Assembly: GCF_003119195.2 (NCBI RefSeq)
Contig: NZ_CP022253.1
Coordinates: 2,923,001 to 2,987,000 of the forward strand
Direction of reading: 5' to 3'
Length of the DNA stretch: 64,000 bases
From: Azospirillum baldaniorum
GTDB taxonomy: Bacteria; Pseudomonadota; Alphaproteobacteria; Azospirillales; Azospirillaceae
Positions 25,958 through 36,705 of this stretch are shown here, in pieces; the stretch's first letter is position 1; each line of letters begins with the position of its first letter. Position numbers and translations under genes: made by a program. Below the pieces are notes generated by a model. The model ran no database searches. It worked only from the letters and a program-made list of their open reading frames with translations, and was not told where the DNA came from.

Positions 25958-26500
25958 CTAAACGACGGCGAGCACCAGCGCCCAACCGAGCACGACGAGG
26001 TTGACCGTCAGCGTGACCGCCATGCCCGGCGCCCGCACATAGGGGTGGATCAGATAGCCCGCCCAGAACAGCAGACGGCCCAGCACGAACAGCGCGGTCG
26101 CCAGCCGGGCGAAGCCCAGGTCGGGCAGCGGCATCTGCGCCACCAGCGCCGCCAGGACGGGCACGAAGATCAGCGTCTGCTCCACCGTGTTGGTCAGCAC
26201 GCGCTGGCTGACCCGGTAGAAGCGCGACTCGGCGTCGTCGATGGGGTTCAGGGCAACGGAACGGGCGCGGGCGACCAGCACCCCGCCCACCGTCAGGAAC
26301 AGCACCAGCGCCGGCCACAGGGCGAGCCGACCCCAGAAGGCCATGCGCGCGCCCGGATCGGCGATGCCGGGCGGCGGGGCGAACAGCGGCGGCAGCAGCC
26401 ACAGCGCCAGCAGCGCCACGGCCACCGCGGCGAGGTTGACGGTGGCCGCCAGACGCAGAAGACGGGTCTTGGAGGGACGGGTCTCCGGTGCGGCGGCCAT
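25958..26500 (-). CDS. MAPEG-family membrane protein
   Basis: A 180-residue inner-membrane protein with four hydrophobic helices and the MAPEG signature NTVEQ in RVLTNTVEQTLIFVP, followed by ALFVLGRLLFWAGYLIHP. The family includes microsomal glutathione transferases and FLAP; bacterial members are poorly characterised and may bind glutathione or lipids. It starts six bases after the accA stop, so it is likely cotranscribed with accA. The link to fatty-acid metabolism is by context only. Confidence 0.82.
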   Translation of the reverse strand: MAAAPETRPSKTRLLRLAATVNLAAVAVALLALWLLPPLFAPPPGIADPGARMAFWGRLALWPALVLFLTVGGVLVARARSVALNPIDDAESRFYRVSQRVLTNTVEQTLIFVPVLAALVAQMPLPDLGFARLATALFVLGRLLFWAGYLIHPYVRAPGMAVTLTVNLVVLGWALVLAVV

Positions 26501-26506
26501 GGCGTC

Positions 26507-27463
26507 TTACCCCAGGCCCTTCTGGCCCATGTCGAGGAACTTCTGGCGGCGCTGGGCGCGGATCGCCGCGCCGTCCAGCCCGTCGAGATCGCCCAGCGAC
26601 TCCTCAATGGCGTCGCCCAGCGCCTTGATGGTCTCCGCCGGGTCACGGTGGGCGCCGCCGATCGGCTCGCTCACCACCCGGTCGATGACGCCGAGTTCCT
26701 TGAGGTCGTGGCTGATCAGGCGCAGCGCGACGGCGGCCTCGCCGGCCATGTCGGGGTTGCGCCACAGGATCGACGCGCAGCCCTCCGGCGAGATGACGGA
26801 GTAGATGGCGTGCTCCAGCATCAGCACCCGGTCGGCCGTCGCGATGGCGATGGCGCCGCCCGAGCCGCCCTCGCCGATCACCGCGGCCACCATGGGCACG
26901 GACAGGCGCAGGCAGCGCTCGATGCTCTTGGCGATGGCCTCGGCCTGGCCGCGCTCCTCCGCCTGGACGCCGGGGAAGGCGCCGGCGGTGTCGACCAGCG
27001 AGACGACCGGCAGCGTGAAGCGGTCGGCGAGGTCCATCAGGCGCTGGGCCTTGCGGTAGCCCTCAGGCTTGGCCATGCCGAAGTTGTGGCGCACGCGCGT
27101 TTCGGTGTCGTGGCCCTTCTCCTGCCCGATCACCACGACCGAGCGGCCGCGGAAGCGGCCCAGCCCGCCGATGACCGCGCGGTCTTCGGCGAAGCCGCGG
27201 TCGCCGGCCAGCGGCGTGAAGTCGTCGATCAGCCCCTTCACATAGTCCAGACAGTGCGGACGGTTGGGGTGGCGGGCCACCTGCACCTTCTGCGCCGGGG
27301 TGAGCTTCGCGTAGGTCTGCCGGAGGAGCTTGTCGACCTTGGTCTGCAGCTTCGACACTTCGTCGGCGATGTTGATGTCGCCGGCGTTGGTCAGGTGGCG
27401 CAGTTCCTCGATCTTGCCTTCAAGCTCGGCGATCGGCTTTTCGAATTCCAGGAAGGTTTGCAT
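26507..27463 (-). CDS. accA: Acetyl-CoA carboxylase carboxyltransferase subunit alpha
   Basis: A 318-residue carboxyltransferase alpha subunit of acetyl-CoA carboxylase, the committed step of fatty-acid synthesis. Start [22 protein letters not shown] is the canonical N-terminal helix and length is typical. Crotonase-fold elements are visible: [67 protein letters not shown], and the oxyanion segment [16 protein letters not shown] protein gene follows; a DMT transporter gene is downstream. Confidence 0.97.
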   Translation of the reverse strand: MQTFLEFEKPIAELEGKIEELRHLTNAGDINIADEVSKLQTKVDKLLRQTYAKLTPAQKVQVARHPNRPHCLDYVKGLIDDFTPLAGDRGFAEDRAVIGGLGRFRGRSVVVIGQEKGHDTETRVRHNFGMAKPEGYRKAQRLMDLADRFTLPVVSLVDTAGAFPGVQAEERGQAEAIAKSIERCLRLSVPMVAAVIGEGGSGGAIAIATADRVLMLEHAIYSVISPEGCASILWRNPDMAGEAAVALRLISHDLKELGVIDRVVSEPIGGAHRDPAETIKALGDAIEESLGDLDGLDGAAIRAQRRQKFLDMGQKGLG

Positions 27464-27550
27464 GCCGGAAGGATCACGGACCGAATAGGATAGGACGCGG
27501 ACGTCGCGGACCGGCCTTGGTACCACGGTGCGCGGCGGCGATGCCACAGC

Positions 27551-28480
27551 TTATCGCGCGAATCGCCGGCCAAAACTGACCAGAAGCACGCCCAGGACGA
27601 TCACCGCCGCCCCGCCCCACACCCAGGGGGAATAGCGCTCGCCGAACAGCAGCGTCCCGGTGCCCAGCCCGACGGAGGTCGCCACGTAGCCGATCTGGCT
27701 GAGATAGACCGGCCCGGCGACCACCTGGAGCCGGAAATACAGCACGTAGGTCAGCGCCGTCACCGCGATCTGGAGCAGGGCCAGTCCGGGCGCGAGTCCC
27801 AGCGCCGGCAGGTCCGCCACCGCCCCGGTTGCGAGCAGCGCCAGCGCCACCCAGGCCGCCCCGCCCAGCATGGTGCCCGCGGCCAGCGCCACCGGCTGGC
27901 CGCCCGGCGGCCACGCCATGGTGCGGTAGACGTTGCCGGCCGCGACCGACAGCGGCATGACGAAGGCCAGCGCCATCCAGCCCGCCAGATCGGGCGTGGG
28001 CAGGCTGCCGCGCGGCCCGACGATCATCAGCGCGCCGACGAATCCGAGCAGGATGCCCAACACCCGTCCGCGGTCGGGTTTTTCGATCCGCACCGCCACG
28101 GCCATCAGCAGCGTCAGGATCGGCGGCAGCGTGTAGACCACCGCCGACAGCCCGGCCCCCAGCCACGGCATGACGAAGAACAGCACGACGTTGGGCAGCG
28201 CCATGGACAGCAGCCCCGACACCGCGAAGTAGCGCAGGTACCGCCCGGTCAGGGGCCCAGCGGGAAGCATGGCTTGGCCTTTGACGCGCGCCAGCCCGGC
28301 CAGGATCACCCCGGCGCCCAGCATCATGGAGAAGGCCCAGGGCAGCGGCGGCACGCCGGCCGCCTGCGCGATCTTGGTGACCGGAAAGATCACCCCGATC
28401 AACCCGCCGACCAGAAGCAGCAGCGCAAGCGATTCGGCCCCGCGCGACGCCGGCGGGACGGTGGCGGATGGAAGGGTCAA
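27551..28480 (-). CDS. DMT-superfamily transporter (EamA type)
   Basis: A 309-residue protein with ten hydrophobic helices in two EamA repeats; it is a probable inner-membrane exporter of metabolites or amino acids. Conserved features are VGGLIGVIFPVTKIAQAAG in repeat 1 and YLSQIGYVATSVGLGTGTLLFGE in repeat 2. The start is TTG at 28480, three bases after a DUF29-protein stop; no ATG lies near the first helix. Substrate cannot be predicted. Confidence 0.8.
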   Translation of the reverse strand: MTLPSATVPPASRGAESLALLLLVGGLIGVIFPVTKIAQAAGVPPLPWAFSMMLGAGVILAGLARVKGQAMLPAGPLTGRYLRYFAVSGLLSMALPNVVLFFVMPWLGAGLSAVVYTLPPILTLLMAVAVRIEKPDRGRVLGILLGFVGALMIVGPRGSLPTPDLAGWMALAFVMPLSVAAGNVYRTMAWPPGGQPVALAAGTMLGGAAWVALALLATGAVADLPALGLAPGLALLQIAVTALTYVLYFRLQVVAGPVYLSQIGYVATSVGLGTGTLLFGERYSPWVWGGAAVIVLGVLLVSFGRRFAR

Positions 28481-28482
28481 TG

Positions 28483-28965
28483 TCAGACCCGCGGGGTCCG
28501 GGGGCTGCGGCGCCAGCCGTCTTCCAGATCATCCGGAAAAGCCGGGTCGAGGGTCTGCTCCACCGTGAAGGGGCTGTCCTCGGAAAAACGCTCCTCCGGC
28601 AGATCGGTTTCGCGGGCGGCCTCACGCCGGGCAAGCTGGTAGGCCTTGGCGAACAGCGCGGGCAGCTTGGGCGTCAGGCTGGGGTTGTCCTCCAACACAA
28701 GGGCCGCGTTGTCCCGCTCCCGCTGGATGCTGTTGCGCCAGCTCCGCGACCGGCGGGCGGGTTGTTCCTGCCATTTCAGGAGGTGCAAAAGAATCAGGCG
28801 CAGGCAGCTTCGCAGACGGTCGGCCTCGCTGCGGCCCATGCTCTCGATCTCCTCCGCGAGGTTTTCGGCGTCCACTTCGGACAGCTTGCCGGCGCGCAGA
28901 AGCCCGGCCTGCTCCTGCGTCCAGCCGTAGAAATCGTCTCCATACGCGGCGGCGTTGCGTCCCAT
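28483..28965 (-). CDS. DUF29-family protein
   Basis: A 160-residue soluble, helical protein. The family core is visible: YGDDFYGWTQEQAGLLRAGKLSEVD, then ENLAEEIESMGRSEADRLRS and LRLILLHLLKWQEQPARRSRSW. These proteins are found in cyanobacteria and alphaproteobacteria; their function is unknown. An AAGGGG-type ribosome site precedes the ATG. Its stop is directly before the DMT transporter start. Confidence 0.85.
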   Translation of the reverse strand: MGRNAAAYGDDFYGWTQEQAGLLRAGKLSEVDAENLAEEIESMGRSEADRLRSCLRLILLHLLKWQEQPARRSRSWRNSIQRERDNAALVLEDNPSLTPKLPALFAKAYQLARREAARETDLPEERFSEDSPFTVEQTLDPAFPDDLEDGWRRSPRTPRV

Positions 28966-29030
28966 GGCGGCCCCTTCGGGTGGTGTGCCGACACCAATAT
29001 GGTGAACACGCCGTGGGCTTGGCAACGCCC

Positions 29031-30635
<1,605 letters not shown>

Positions 30636-30753
30636 GCGGTTCCCCCTGTTCGTCGCGAGGGCGGTCCGGCGCACTCGCCAGCCAACCCCATTGGCATAAG
30701 GGCTATACCACAGCGGGAGGAGCGGCCAAAGCCGCATCGGCATTATGCGAAAG

Positions 30754-30799
30754 GAAAAACCCACACATACGCAACACTATTGCGTACGAATGGTTTTTC
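30754..30799 (-). terminator. Nested hairpin overlapping the xerD stop
   Basis: Inner arms TACGCAA (30768-30774) and TTGCGTA (30780-30786) with a five-base loop hold the xerD stop codon. Outer arms GAAAAACC (30754-30761) and GGTTTTTC (30792-30799) complete a double stem. The outer A/T blocks give T runs on both strands, so it may stop transcription of xerD and of any plus-strand reading. Confidence 0.6.
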
Positions 30800-31796
30800 G
30801 CCGGGCCAGCGGGTGATGCTCGTGCACGACCTGTTTCAGCCGCTCCGACACCACATGGGTGTAGATCTGGGTGGTGGCGATGTCGGCGTGGCCCAGCATC
30901 TTCTGGACCGACCGCAGGTCCGCCCCGCGGTCGAGCAGGTGGGTGGCGAAGGCGTGGCGCAGCACGTGGGGGCTGACCTTCTCCGGGTCGATGTTCGACT
31001 CGATGGCCAGCTCCTTCAGAAGCTGGGCGAACCGCTGGCGCGTCAGGTGCCCGTTGGTGGAGCTGCGCGACGGGAACAGGAAGGCGACCGGTCCGTTCTC
31101 CCGCCCGGCCAAAATGAAGTGGCTCCGCCAGGGCAGATAGACGTTCAGCGCAGCGGAGGCCGGTTCGGACAGCGGCACCATGCGCTCCTTCCCGCCCTTG
31201 CCGCGCACGATCAGCCCGCGCCCGTCGCGCAGGATGGCCGCCATCGGCAGGCCGACCAGCTCCGACACGCGCAGGCCGGTGGCGTAGAGCACCTCCAGCA
31301 GCGCGACCAGCCGCAGCCCTTCCGGCCCGCCGCGGGTCTGGGCGGAGTCGATCATGCGCGTGACCTCCTCCACCGTCAGGATCTTGGGCAGCGGGCGGCC
31401 CTGCTTGGGGCTGTCGAGCGCCGAAGCCGGGTCGTCGGCCCGCCGGCCTTCCGAGACCAGGAAGCGGTAGAACTGGCGCATCGCCGACAGGCGGCGGGCC
31501 AGCGTGCGCGGCGCCGGCTTCTGCCCGCCCTCCACATACTGGAAGGCGAGGTAGGCGCGCAGATCCTCCGTCACCGCCTTTTCCAGCGGCTGCCCGCGCT
31601 GGGCCAGCCAGAGGGCGAGATCGGCGAGGTCGCGCTCGTAGGCCATCCGGGTGTTCAGCGCCGCGCCGCGCTCCGCCGTCAGCATGTCCAGGAAGGCGTC
31701 GACATGGGGCGAGGCCGCGATCGGGCGCGGTTTGCAGGGGCGCCCGCGCCGCTTCGGCTGGGCTTTCGGCAGGGGTGTTTTGGGCATGGGACTCAT
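30777..31796 (-). CDS. xerD: Site-specific tyrosine recombinase XerD
   Basis: A 339-residue integrase with an N-terminal SAM-like core-binding domain (HVDAFLDMLTAERGAALNTR) and a C-terminal catalytic domain. Active residues are visible: Arg in TGLRVSEL, Lys in GKGGKER, HxxR in HVLRH, His in LGHADIATTQIY and the nucleophile Tyr in that same segment. It resolves chromosome dimers at dif with XerC. A 30-residue basic Pro-rich N-terminal extension precedes the fold. Start overlaps the upstream gene by four bases. Housekeeping context rules out a phage integrase. Confidence 0.92.
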   Translation of the reverse strand: MSPMPKTPLPKAQPKRRGRPCKPRPIAASPHVDAFLDMLTAERGAALNTRMAYERDLADLALWLAQRGQPLEKAVTEDLRAYLAFQYVEGGQKPAPRTLARRLSAMRQFYRFLVSEGRRADDPASALDSPKQGRPLPKILTVEEVTRMIDSAQTRGGPEGLRLVALLEVLYATGLRVSELVGLPMAAILRDGRGLIVRGKGGKERMVPLSEPASAALNVYLPWRSHFILAGRENGPVAFLFPSRSSTNGHLTRQRFAQLLKELAIESNIDPEKVSPHVLRHAFATHLLDRGADLRSVQKMLGHADIATTQIYTHVVSERLKQVVHEHHPLARRKTIRTQ

Positions 31797-33805
31797 CCGG
31801 CCAGGGCCGCGGCGGCTTCACGGGCGATGGCGCGGGCATCGCTGTCCAGACCCACGGCGCGCAGGGCACCGACCACCCGCGCCACCACCGCGGGCGGCGT
31901 GCCCGCCGGCCCGGCGTTGCCGAGCAGCAGCAGGGCGGCCAGCGCCGTCTCGCCGACGCGCCGGTCGGCGGAGGCCTCGGCCAGCCGCTGCCATAGGGCG
32001 GGGTCGGCGGTGGGGGGACGGGCGTCCGCGGGCGTGGGGGCCATCTCCTCGGGGTCGGCGGTCCGGCGCCACGCCTCCTCCGGCACGGCGAGGCCCATCG
32101 CCTGGAGCAGGGCCAGCTGCCCGGCGACCTGGGCGCGGGCCTCCAGGTCGGCGCCGCGCAGCGACTCGTCCAGCCAGCCGGCGAGGCCCAGCACCCCGCC
32201 ACCCGGCGGCGGACCGAGCGCGATGACGGCGAGCGGCCACAGCCGCGCCACCTCCACTGTGGGACGGCTGCGCAGGGCGAGATCGTACCAGCGCTTGCCC
32301 TTGTCGGCGCGGCCCAGCGCGAAGCAGAGCCGCGCCGCGGCGGGGGCCAGGGCGGCGGCGTCCGGAGTCGGCGAGAGGGTGTCGAGCATGTCCGCCACCA
32401 CCGCCCCCACCGGACCGGTCAGCATCGGCGGGTCGAGAAGCTCCAGCGCCAACCCGGCCAGTTCCACCCGCCGCCCGCCGCCCATGGCCGCGAGCATCGC
32501 CTGCTGCACCAGCGCGCGGGTGCGGGCCGTGCGGTCGCGGGCCGCGGCGTCCTTCAGCCGCAGAAGCTCGTCGCCCTTGGCCGGCGCGGCGCGGTACGCC
32601 TCCGCCAGCCGCCGGGAATCAAGGAACAGCGCGGTGGCGGCGCGCTCCGCCGCGGTCACGCGGGTCGCCGGGTCGGCGCCGTTGTTGGACGCCACGGCGG
32701 CCAGCCGGGCCGGGTCGGTCAGGGACAGCACGTCCGGCGGCAGCCCGGCCTGGAGCGTCCGCAGGGCGGCCAGGGTCAGCGGGCTGGGGTCCTTCAGGCT
32801 GCGCAGCCGCGGTGCCGGGCCGCCGGCCATCGCCTCGGCCACCCGCAAGAAATCGGGGTCGCCGCCCGGCTGCTCGCGCAGCATCTGGAAGGCGAGGTCG
32901 TCGCCCGCCGGCGCAGCCCCGGCCTCGGTGGGCATTCCCCCGCCGATCCGCCCGGCGCGCAGGCGGCAGAACAGCTCCACACGCTGCCAATAGGGGCCGG
33001 AGAAGGGCTTGGCGCGCTCCGTCGCGGCGGCGCAGTCCAGCGGGCCGGCGAGCAGTTCGGCGTCGGTCAGGGCGCGGGCGGCGGCCTCGTCGGCCGACAT
33101 CGCCTCGGGCAGCAGAGCGGCAAGGTCGGCGGCGCCGCGCGGGTCGCCCATGGCCGCCAGCTTCTCCACCCGCAGCGCGCCGAAGCGGCGCGCCGGTTCG
33201 GATTCGCCCGGAGCGGCGGCGGGCGAGCCGCGGCTGAGCAGCAGCCGGCGCTGCAGCTCCTTCACGGCGGGCGACGGGGTGAGGGTGGGCAGCTCCGGCA
33301 GCAGGGCCAGCACCTCGGCGCGCGGGATGCCGCGCCAGGGGTCGCCACCCAGCCCGGCGACTCCCTCCAGGGGACCGGCGCCGTCGGGGTCCAGCGGCCC
33401 CAGCGTCTCCACCGCGATGGTCGAAGGCGGCGCCACGGTGGGCACCACATCGAAGGACGGCGTATGGACGGGCGGCGTCAGCGGCAGCGGAGCGGCAGAC
33501 GGCCCCGGCGAAGCCAGCGGATCGTCCAGGACCCGCCCGACCCCGGCCCGGACTCCAACGTCGGGCACGGCCATCCGTTCCGGCGGCGGAAACAGACGGA
33601 TCGGCGGCCCGGAAGGCACCGCCTGGGTATAGGCCTGGGCCTGGGCCTGCGTCACCGCTCCCATCACGACACCGGACAGAGCCAGCACCAGGGAAGCGGC
33701 GGCAAACATGGAAACGGCGCCGGCCCCGGCCCGTCCGCCCCGTGGCGGAGCGGCAAACCGGCGGCGGCGCCCGGCGTCCCCGGCGTCAGCGGGGGAACCG
33801 CTCAT
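31793..33805 (-). CDS. Large conserved-context membrane-anchored protein of unknown function
   Basis: A 670-residue protein with a basic cytoplasmic stretch, one membrane anchor (AGAVSMFAAASLVLALSGVVMGA) and a long Ala/Leu/Pro-rich periplasmic part. The latter has a Pro-rich segment (residues about 70-150), then helical, TPR-like or HEAT-like repeats (LRVEKLAAMGDPRGAADLAAL, RKLAEAYRAAPAKGDELLRL-type helices). No catalytic motif seen. Start ATG 33805 overlaps the preceding 46-residue gene by 20 bases, and its stop overlaps xerD. These genes form a three-gene operon divergent from aroK. Confidence 0.75.
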   Translation of the reverse strand: MSGSPADAGDAGRRRRFAAPPRGGRAGAGAVSMFAAASLVLALSGVVMGAVTQAQAQAYTQAVPSGPPIRLFPPPERMAVPDVGVRAGVGRVLDDPLASPGPSAAPLPLTPPVHTPSFDVVPTVAPPSTIAVETLGPLDPDGAGPLEGVAGLGGDPWRGIPRAEVLALLPELPTLTPSPAVKELQRRLLLSRGSPAAAPGESEPARRFGALRVEKLAAMGDPRGAADLAALLPEAMSADEAAARALTDAELLAGPLDCAAATERAKPFSGPYWQRVELFCRLRAGRIGGGMPTEAGAAPAGDDLAFQMLREQPGGDPDFLRVAEAMAGGPAPRLRSLKDPSPLTLAALRTLQAGLPPDVLSLTDPARLAAVASNNGADPATRVTAAERAATALFLDSRRLAEAYRAAPAKGDELLRLKDAAARDRTARTRALVQQAMLAAMGGGRRVELAGLALELLDPPMLTGPVGAVVADMLDTLSPTPDAAALAPAAARLCFALGRADKGKRWYDLALRSRPTVEVARLWPLAVIALGPPPGGGVLGLAGWLDESLRGADLEARAQVAGQLALLQAMGLAVPEEAWRRTADPEEMAPTPADARPPTADPALWQRLAEASADRRVGETALAALLLLGNAGPAGTPPAVVARVVGALRAVGLDSDARAIAREAAAALAG

Positions 33806-33926
33806 CCGGAATGACCTTTTCCACCGTCTTGGACGGTGCCGGCATGTCCCAGGAGGCAAGGAAGGCCATGCCACCCCCGATGACGAAGAGGAACAGGACG
33901 AAAAGAACGGAAATAACCCGGCTCAT
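33786..33926 (-). CDS. Small single-pass membrane protein (46 residues)
   Basis: MSRVISVLFVLFLFVIGGGMAF gives a single membrane helix, followed by the tail DMPAPSKTVEKVIPDERFPR. This tail pattern (D-x-PAP...EKVIPD-x-RFPR) is one I recognise from short proteins of alphaproteobacteria upstream of similar hypothetical proteins and xerD. It overlaps the next gene by 20 bases. Too short to name a function; it could be a subunit of the downstream protein. Longer upstream frame to 34001 has no ribosome site. Confidence 0.65.
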   Translation of the reverse strand: MSRVISVLFVLFLFVIGGGMAFLASWDMPAPSKTVEKVIPDERFPR

Positions 33927-34190
33927 GGCGATCGGAGTCGTGTTTCTGTGGAAGGAACGGCGGCGCTGTATCACGGTCTGCGTCCGTGCGGCTTGGGACA
34001 AGGGTGCGCTTTCATGCTAATCATCGCACACCGCCCGCACCGCTGGCCCGATGGCCGATGAACGCAGGACGTACCACTTTAGCCACGGGGGCGCCGCTGC
34101 GCAACATGCGCAGGCCCCTGCGACCGAATCGAACACACGCCCTCCGGAACCGCATCAGGCCGGAACAGCATCAGGAAAGTCCACAGCACC

Positions 34191-34826
34191 ATGACCGCCC
34201 GCCCATCACCGCAGGGACAGCCGCCGGACCCGTCGAAGACCCTTCCGAGGACGGTGGTGCTTGTCGGCCTGATGGGCGCGGGGAAGAGCGCGATCGGGCG
34301 GCGGTTGGCCGCGCGGCTGCATCTGCCCTTCGTGGACGCCGATACGGAGATCGAGACGGCGGCGGGCTGCTCCATCGCCGAAATCTTCGCCCGCGACGGC
34401 GAGGCGGTGTTCCGCTCGGTGGAGCGGCGGATCATCACCCGGCTGCTGACCGAACAGCCGGTGCACATCCTGGCGACCGGCGGCGGCGCCTTCATGGACC
34501 CGGAGACGCGCGCGGCCATCCGCGCCCACGGCCTGTCGGTCTGGCTGCGCGCCGAACTGGACGTGCTGCTGGCCCGCACGGCGCGGCGCACCCATCGCCC
34601 GCTGCTGAACGCCGGCGATCCCAAGGAGATCCTGAGCCGGCTGATGACCGCCCGCTACCCCGTCTATGCGGAGGCCGACCTGACGGTGATCAGCGACGAG
34701 CGCCCGCCGGAGGCGACCGTGGAACAGGTGATCGAGGCGCTGGAGGCGCATTTCGACATCACCCTGCCCCACTCGCACCACCATCATCACCGCCACCCGG
34801 CGCACCACCACCACGACAAGCCCTGA
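34191..34826 (+). CDS. aroK: Shikimate kinase with His-rich C-terminal tail
   Basis: A 211-residue P-loop kinase, phosphorylating shikimate at the 3-hydroxyl (aromatic amino acid pathway). Walker A GLMGAGKS is at residues 26-33, the substrate segment FVDADTEIE follows, then [11 protein letters not shown] and the lid region RTHRPLL. The last 18 residues are a poly-His tail ([18 protein letters not shown]) beyond the normal end. It precedes aroB by seven bases. The tail resembles Ni/Zn-binding extensions of metal-storage proteins; whether it binds metal is unknown. Confidence 0.95.
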   Translation: MTARPSPQGQPPDPSKTLPRTVVLVGLMGAGKSAIGRRLAARLHLPFVDADTEIETAAGCSIAEIFARDGEAVFRSVERRIITRLLTEQPVHILATGGGAFMDPETRAAIRAHGLSVWLRAELDVLLARTARRTHRPLLNAGDPKEILSRLMTARYPVYAEADLTVISDERPPEATVEQVIEALEAHFDITLPHSHHHHHRHPAHHHHDKP

Positions 34827-34833
34827 TCCTGCC

Positions 34834-35970
34834 ATGACCTCCCCAGACACCCCCACCGCCATCGACACCGTCCGCCTCGACCTCGGTCCGCGCAGCTACG
34901 ACATCCTGGTCGGCGACCGGGTGCTCGACGGCGCCGGACCGCGCATCGCCGCGATCACCAGGGGCAAGGCGCCCATCGTCGTCACCGACGAGAACGTCGC
35001 CCCGCGGCATCTGCCGACGCTGGAGCGCACGCTGCGCGACGCCGGCATCGAGCCGACCCAGGCCATCGTCCTGCCGGCGGGCGAGAAGACCAAGGACATC
35101 GCCCATTTCGAACGGCTGATGGACGCCGTCCTGGCGCGCGGGATCGAGCGGTCGGCGGTCCTGCTGGCGCTCGGCGGCGGGGTGATCGGCGACATCACCG
35201 GCTTCGCCGCCGCCTCGGCGCTGCGCGGCATCGACTTCATCCAGGTGCCGACCACGCTGCTCAGCCAGGTGGACAGCTCGGTCGGCGGCAAGACCGGCAT
35301 CAACAGCCCGCACGGCAAGAATCTGATCGGCGCCTTCCACCAGCCTCGGCTGGTCATCGCCGACACCGCCACGCTGGACACCCTGCCGCGGCGCGAGGTG
35401 CTGGCCGGCTACGCCGAGGTGGTGAAGTACGGGCTGATCCGCCTGCCCGGCTTCTTCGCCTGGCTGGAGGAGAACGGCGAGCGGGTGGTCGCCGGCGACA
35501 GCGACGCCCGCCGCCACGCCGTCACCGAAAGCTGCCGGGCCAAGGCCGCCATCGTCGGCGTGGACGAGCGGGAGAGCGGCGACCGCGCCCTGCTGAATCT
35601 CGGCCACACCTTCGGCCACGCGCTGGAGGCGGCGACCGGCTTCGGCTCCCGCCTGCTGCACGGCGAGGCGGTGTCGATCGGCATGGTCCTGGCCTTCGAC
35701 CTGTCGGTGCGGCTGGGGCTGTGCCCGGCGGCGGACGCCGAGAAGGCGCGCGCCCATTTGGCCCGCGTCGGCCTGCCGGTCCGCCCAACCGACGTGCCCG
35801 GCGTGGAATGGGACATCGACGGGCTGATCCTGTCCATGGCCAAGGACAAGAAGGTCAAGGACGGGCGCATCACCTTCGTGCTGGTGCGCGCGCTGGGCGA
35901 CGCCTTCACCCAGCGCGACGTCGATCCGGCGGTGGTGCGGGCGCTACTGGAGGATGCCGTCGCGCGCTGA
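34834..35970 (+). CDS. aroB: 3-dehydroquinate synthase
   Basis: A 378-residue enzyme, second step of the shikimate pathway, NAD+ and Zn2+/Co2+ dependent. Family markers: [44 protein letters not shown], the metal-binding Glu and two His in the AEVVKYG, NLGHTFGHALE and LLHGEAVSIGM motifs. Length is normal. It follows aroK directly, the standard pair. The downstream 113 bases hold an inverted repeat before a CBS protein. Confidence 0.97.
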   Translation: MTSPDTPTAIDTVRLDLGPRSYDILVGDRVLDGAGPRIAAITRGKAPIVVTDENVAPRHLPTLERTLRDAGIEPTQAIVLPAGEKTKDIAHFERLMDAVLARGIERSAVLLALGGGVIGDITGFAAASALRGIDFIQVPTTLLSQVDSSVGGKTGINSPHGKNLIGAFHQPRLVIADTATLDTLPRREVLAGYAEVVKYGLIRLPGFFAWLEENGERVVAGDSDARRHAVTESCRAKAAIVGVDERESGDRALLNLGHTFGHALEAATGFGSRLLHGEAVSIGMVLAFDLSVRLGLCPAADAEKARAHLARVGLPVRPTDVPGVEWDIDGLILSMAKDKKVKDGRITFVLVRALGDAFTQRDVDPAVVRALLEDAVAR

Positions 35971-36007
35971 TGCGGTGCACCATAATCCCTTGACCGTTGG
36001 GGTGGCA

Positions 36008-36030
36008 AACTGTCAGAGTTAACGACAGTT
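36008..36030. repeat. Perfect 7-base inverted repeat before the CBS gene
   Basis: AACTGTC (36008-36014) and GACAGTT (36024-36030) with a nine-base spacer lie 53 bases upstream of the CBS-protein start. It could be an operator or an RNA hairpin; nothing else marks it. Confidence 0.5.
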
Positions 36031-36083
36031 CCGATTCGCGTCCAAGATGCGAGGAAAAGCCGCCCCAAAAAGGGAGACTGGAC

Positions 36084-36569
36084 ATGCCGAACCGAAAGCT
36101 CATGCCCGACGTCATCAAGGACCAGCAGCTCGTCTGCTTGCCCCCGGAGGCCAGCGTCCGGGATGCCGCCGTCCTGATGGCGGAGCGCCGCGTCGCCGCC
36201 CTCCTGGTCACTCAGGACCGGCCGAAGGGGGGCCGGTCGCTGAAGGGCATCTTCACCGAGCGCGACCTCGCGGCCCGCGTCGTCGCCGCCGGCCGTGATC
36301 CCGCGACGACCCGGCTCGCCGAGGTCATGACCGCTTCTCCCGACACGCTGGGACCGGATGCCCACGCCTACGAGGCGCTGGACCTGATGGAGCGCCACCA
36401 TTACCGCCATTTGCCGATCACCGCGGACGGCGAATCGGACGGGACGGTGATGGGCATCGTCTCCATCCGCGACCTGTTCGCCGTGGTCCGCGCCCATCTG
36501 GAGGACGAGATCCGCGACCGCGAGGCCTTCATCTTCGGGTCGAACTACTCCGCCAGCGCTCCCCCGTAA
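36084..36569 (+). CDS. CBS-domain pair protein
   Basis: A 161-residue protein made of two CBS domains: first VCLPPEASVRDAAVLMAERRVAALLVTQ with GIFTERDLAARVVAAGRDP, second TRLAEVMTASPDTLGPDAHAYEALDLMERHHYRHLPI with GIVSIRDLFAVVRAHL. Such pairs bind adenosine nucleotides and act as stand-alone energy sensors that modulate partners; no effector domain is fused. Ribosome site AGGGAG is 8 bases before ATG 36084. Function uncertain, fold clear. Confidence 0.87.
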   Translation: MPNRKLMPDVIKDQQLVCLPPEASVRDAAVLMAERRVAALLVTQDRPKGGRSLKGIFTERDLAARVVAAGRDPATTRLAEVMTASPDTLGPDAHAYEALDLMERHHYRHLPITADGESDGTVMGIVSIRDLFAVVRAHLEDEIRDREAFIFGSNYSASAPP

Positions 36570-36705
36570 CCCAGGCACAGCGCCGCGGCAGCGTAATGCT
36601 GCAATGCGGCGAAGCCGGCTTGACCTGAACGCTGGCCCCACCGATATTCCCGGGTACGCCCCAACAATCAGGCCGTCCGAACTAGGCCGAACGTCAGAGA
36701 GTCCC

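Noticed and set aside
30777-31796. XerD gene as a phage or island integrase
   Set aside because: No att repeats or phage genes nearby, and the neighbours are housekeeping genes; it fits chromosomal XerD.
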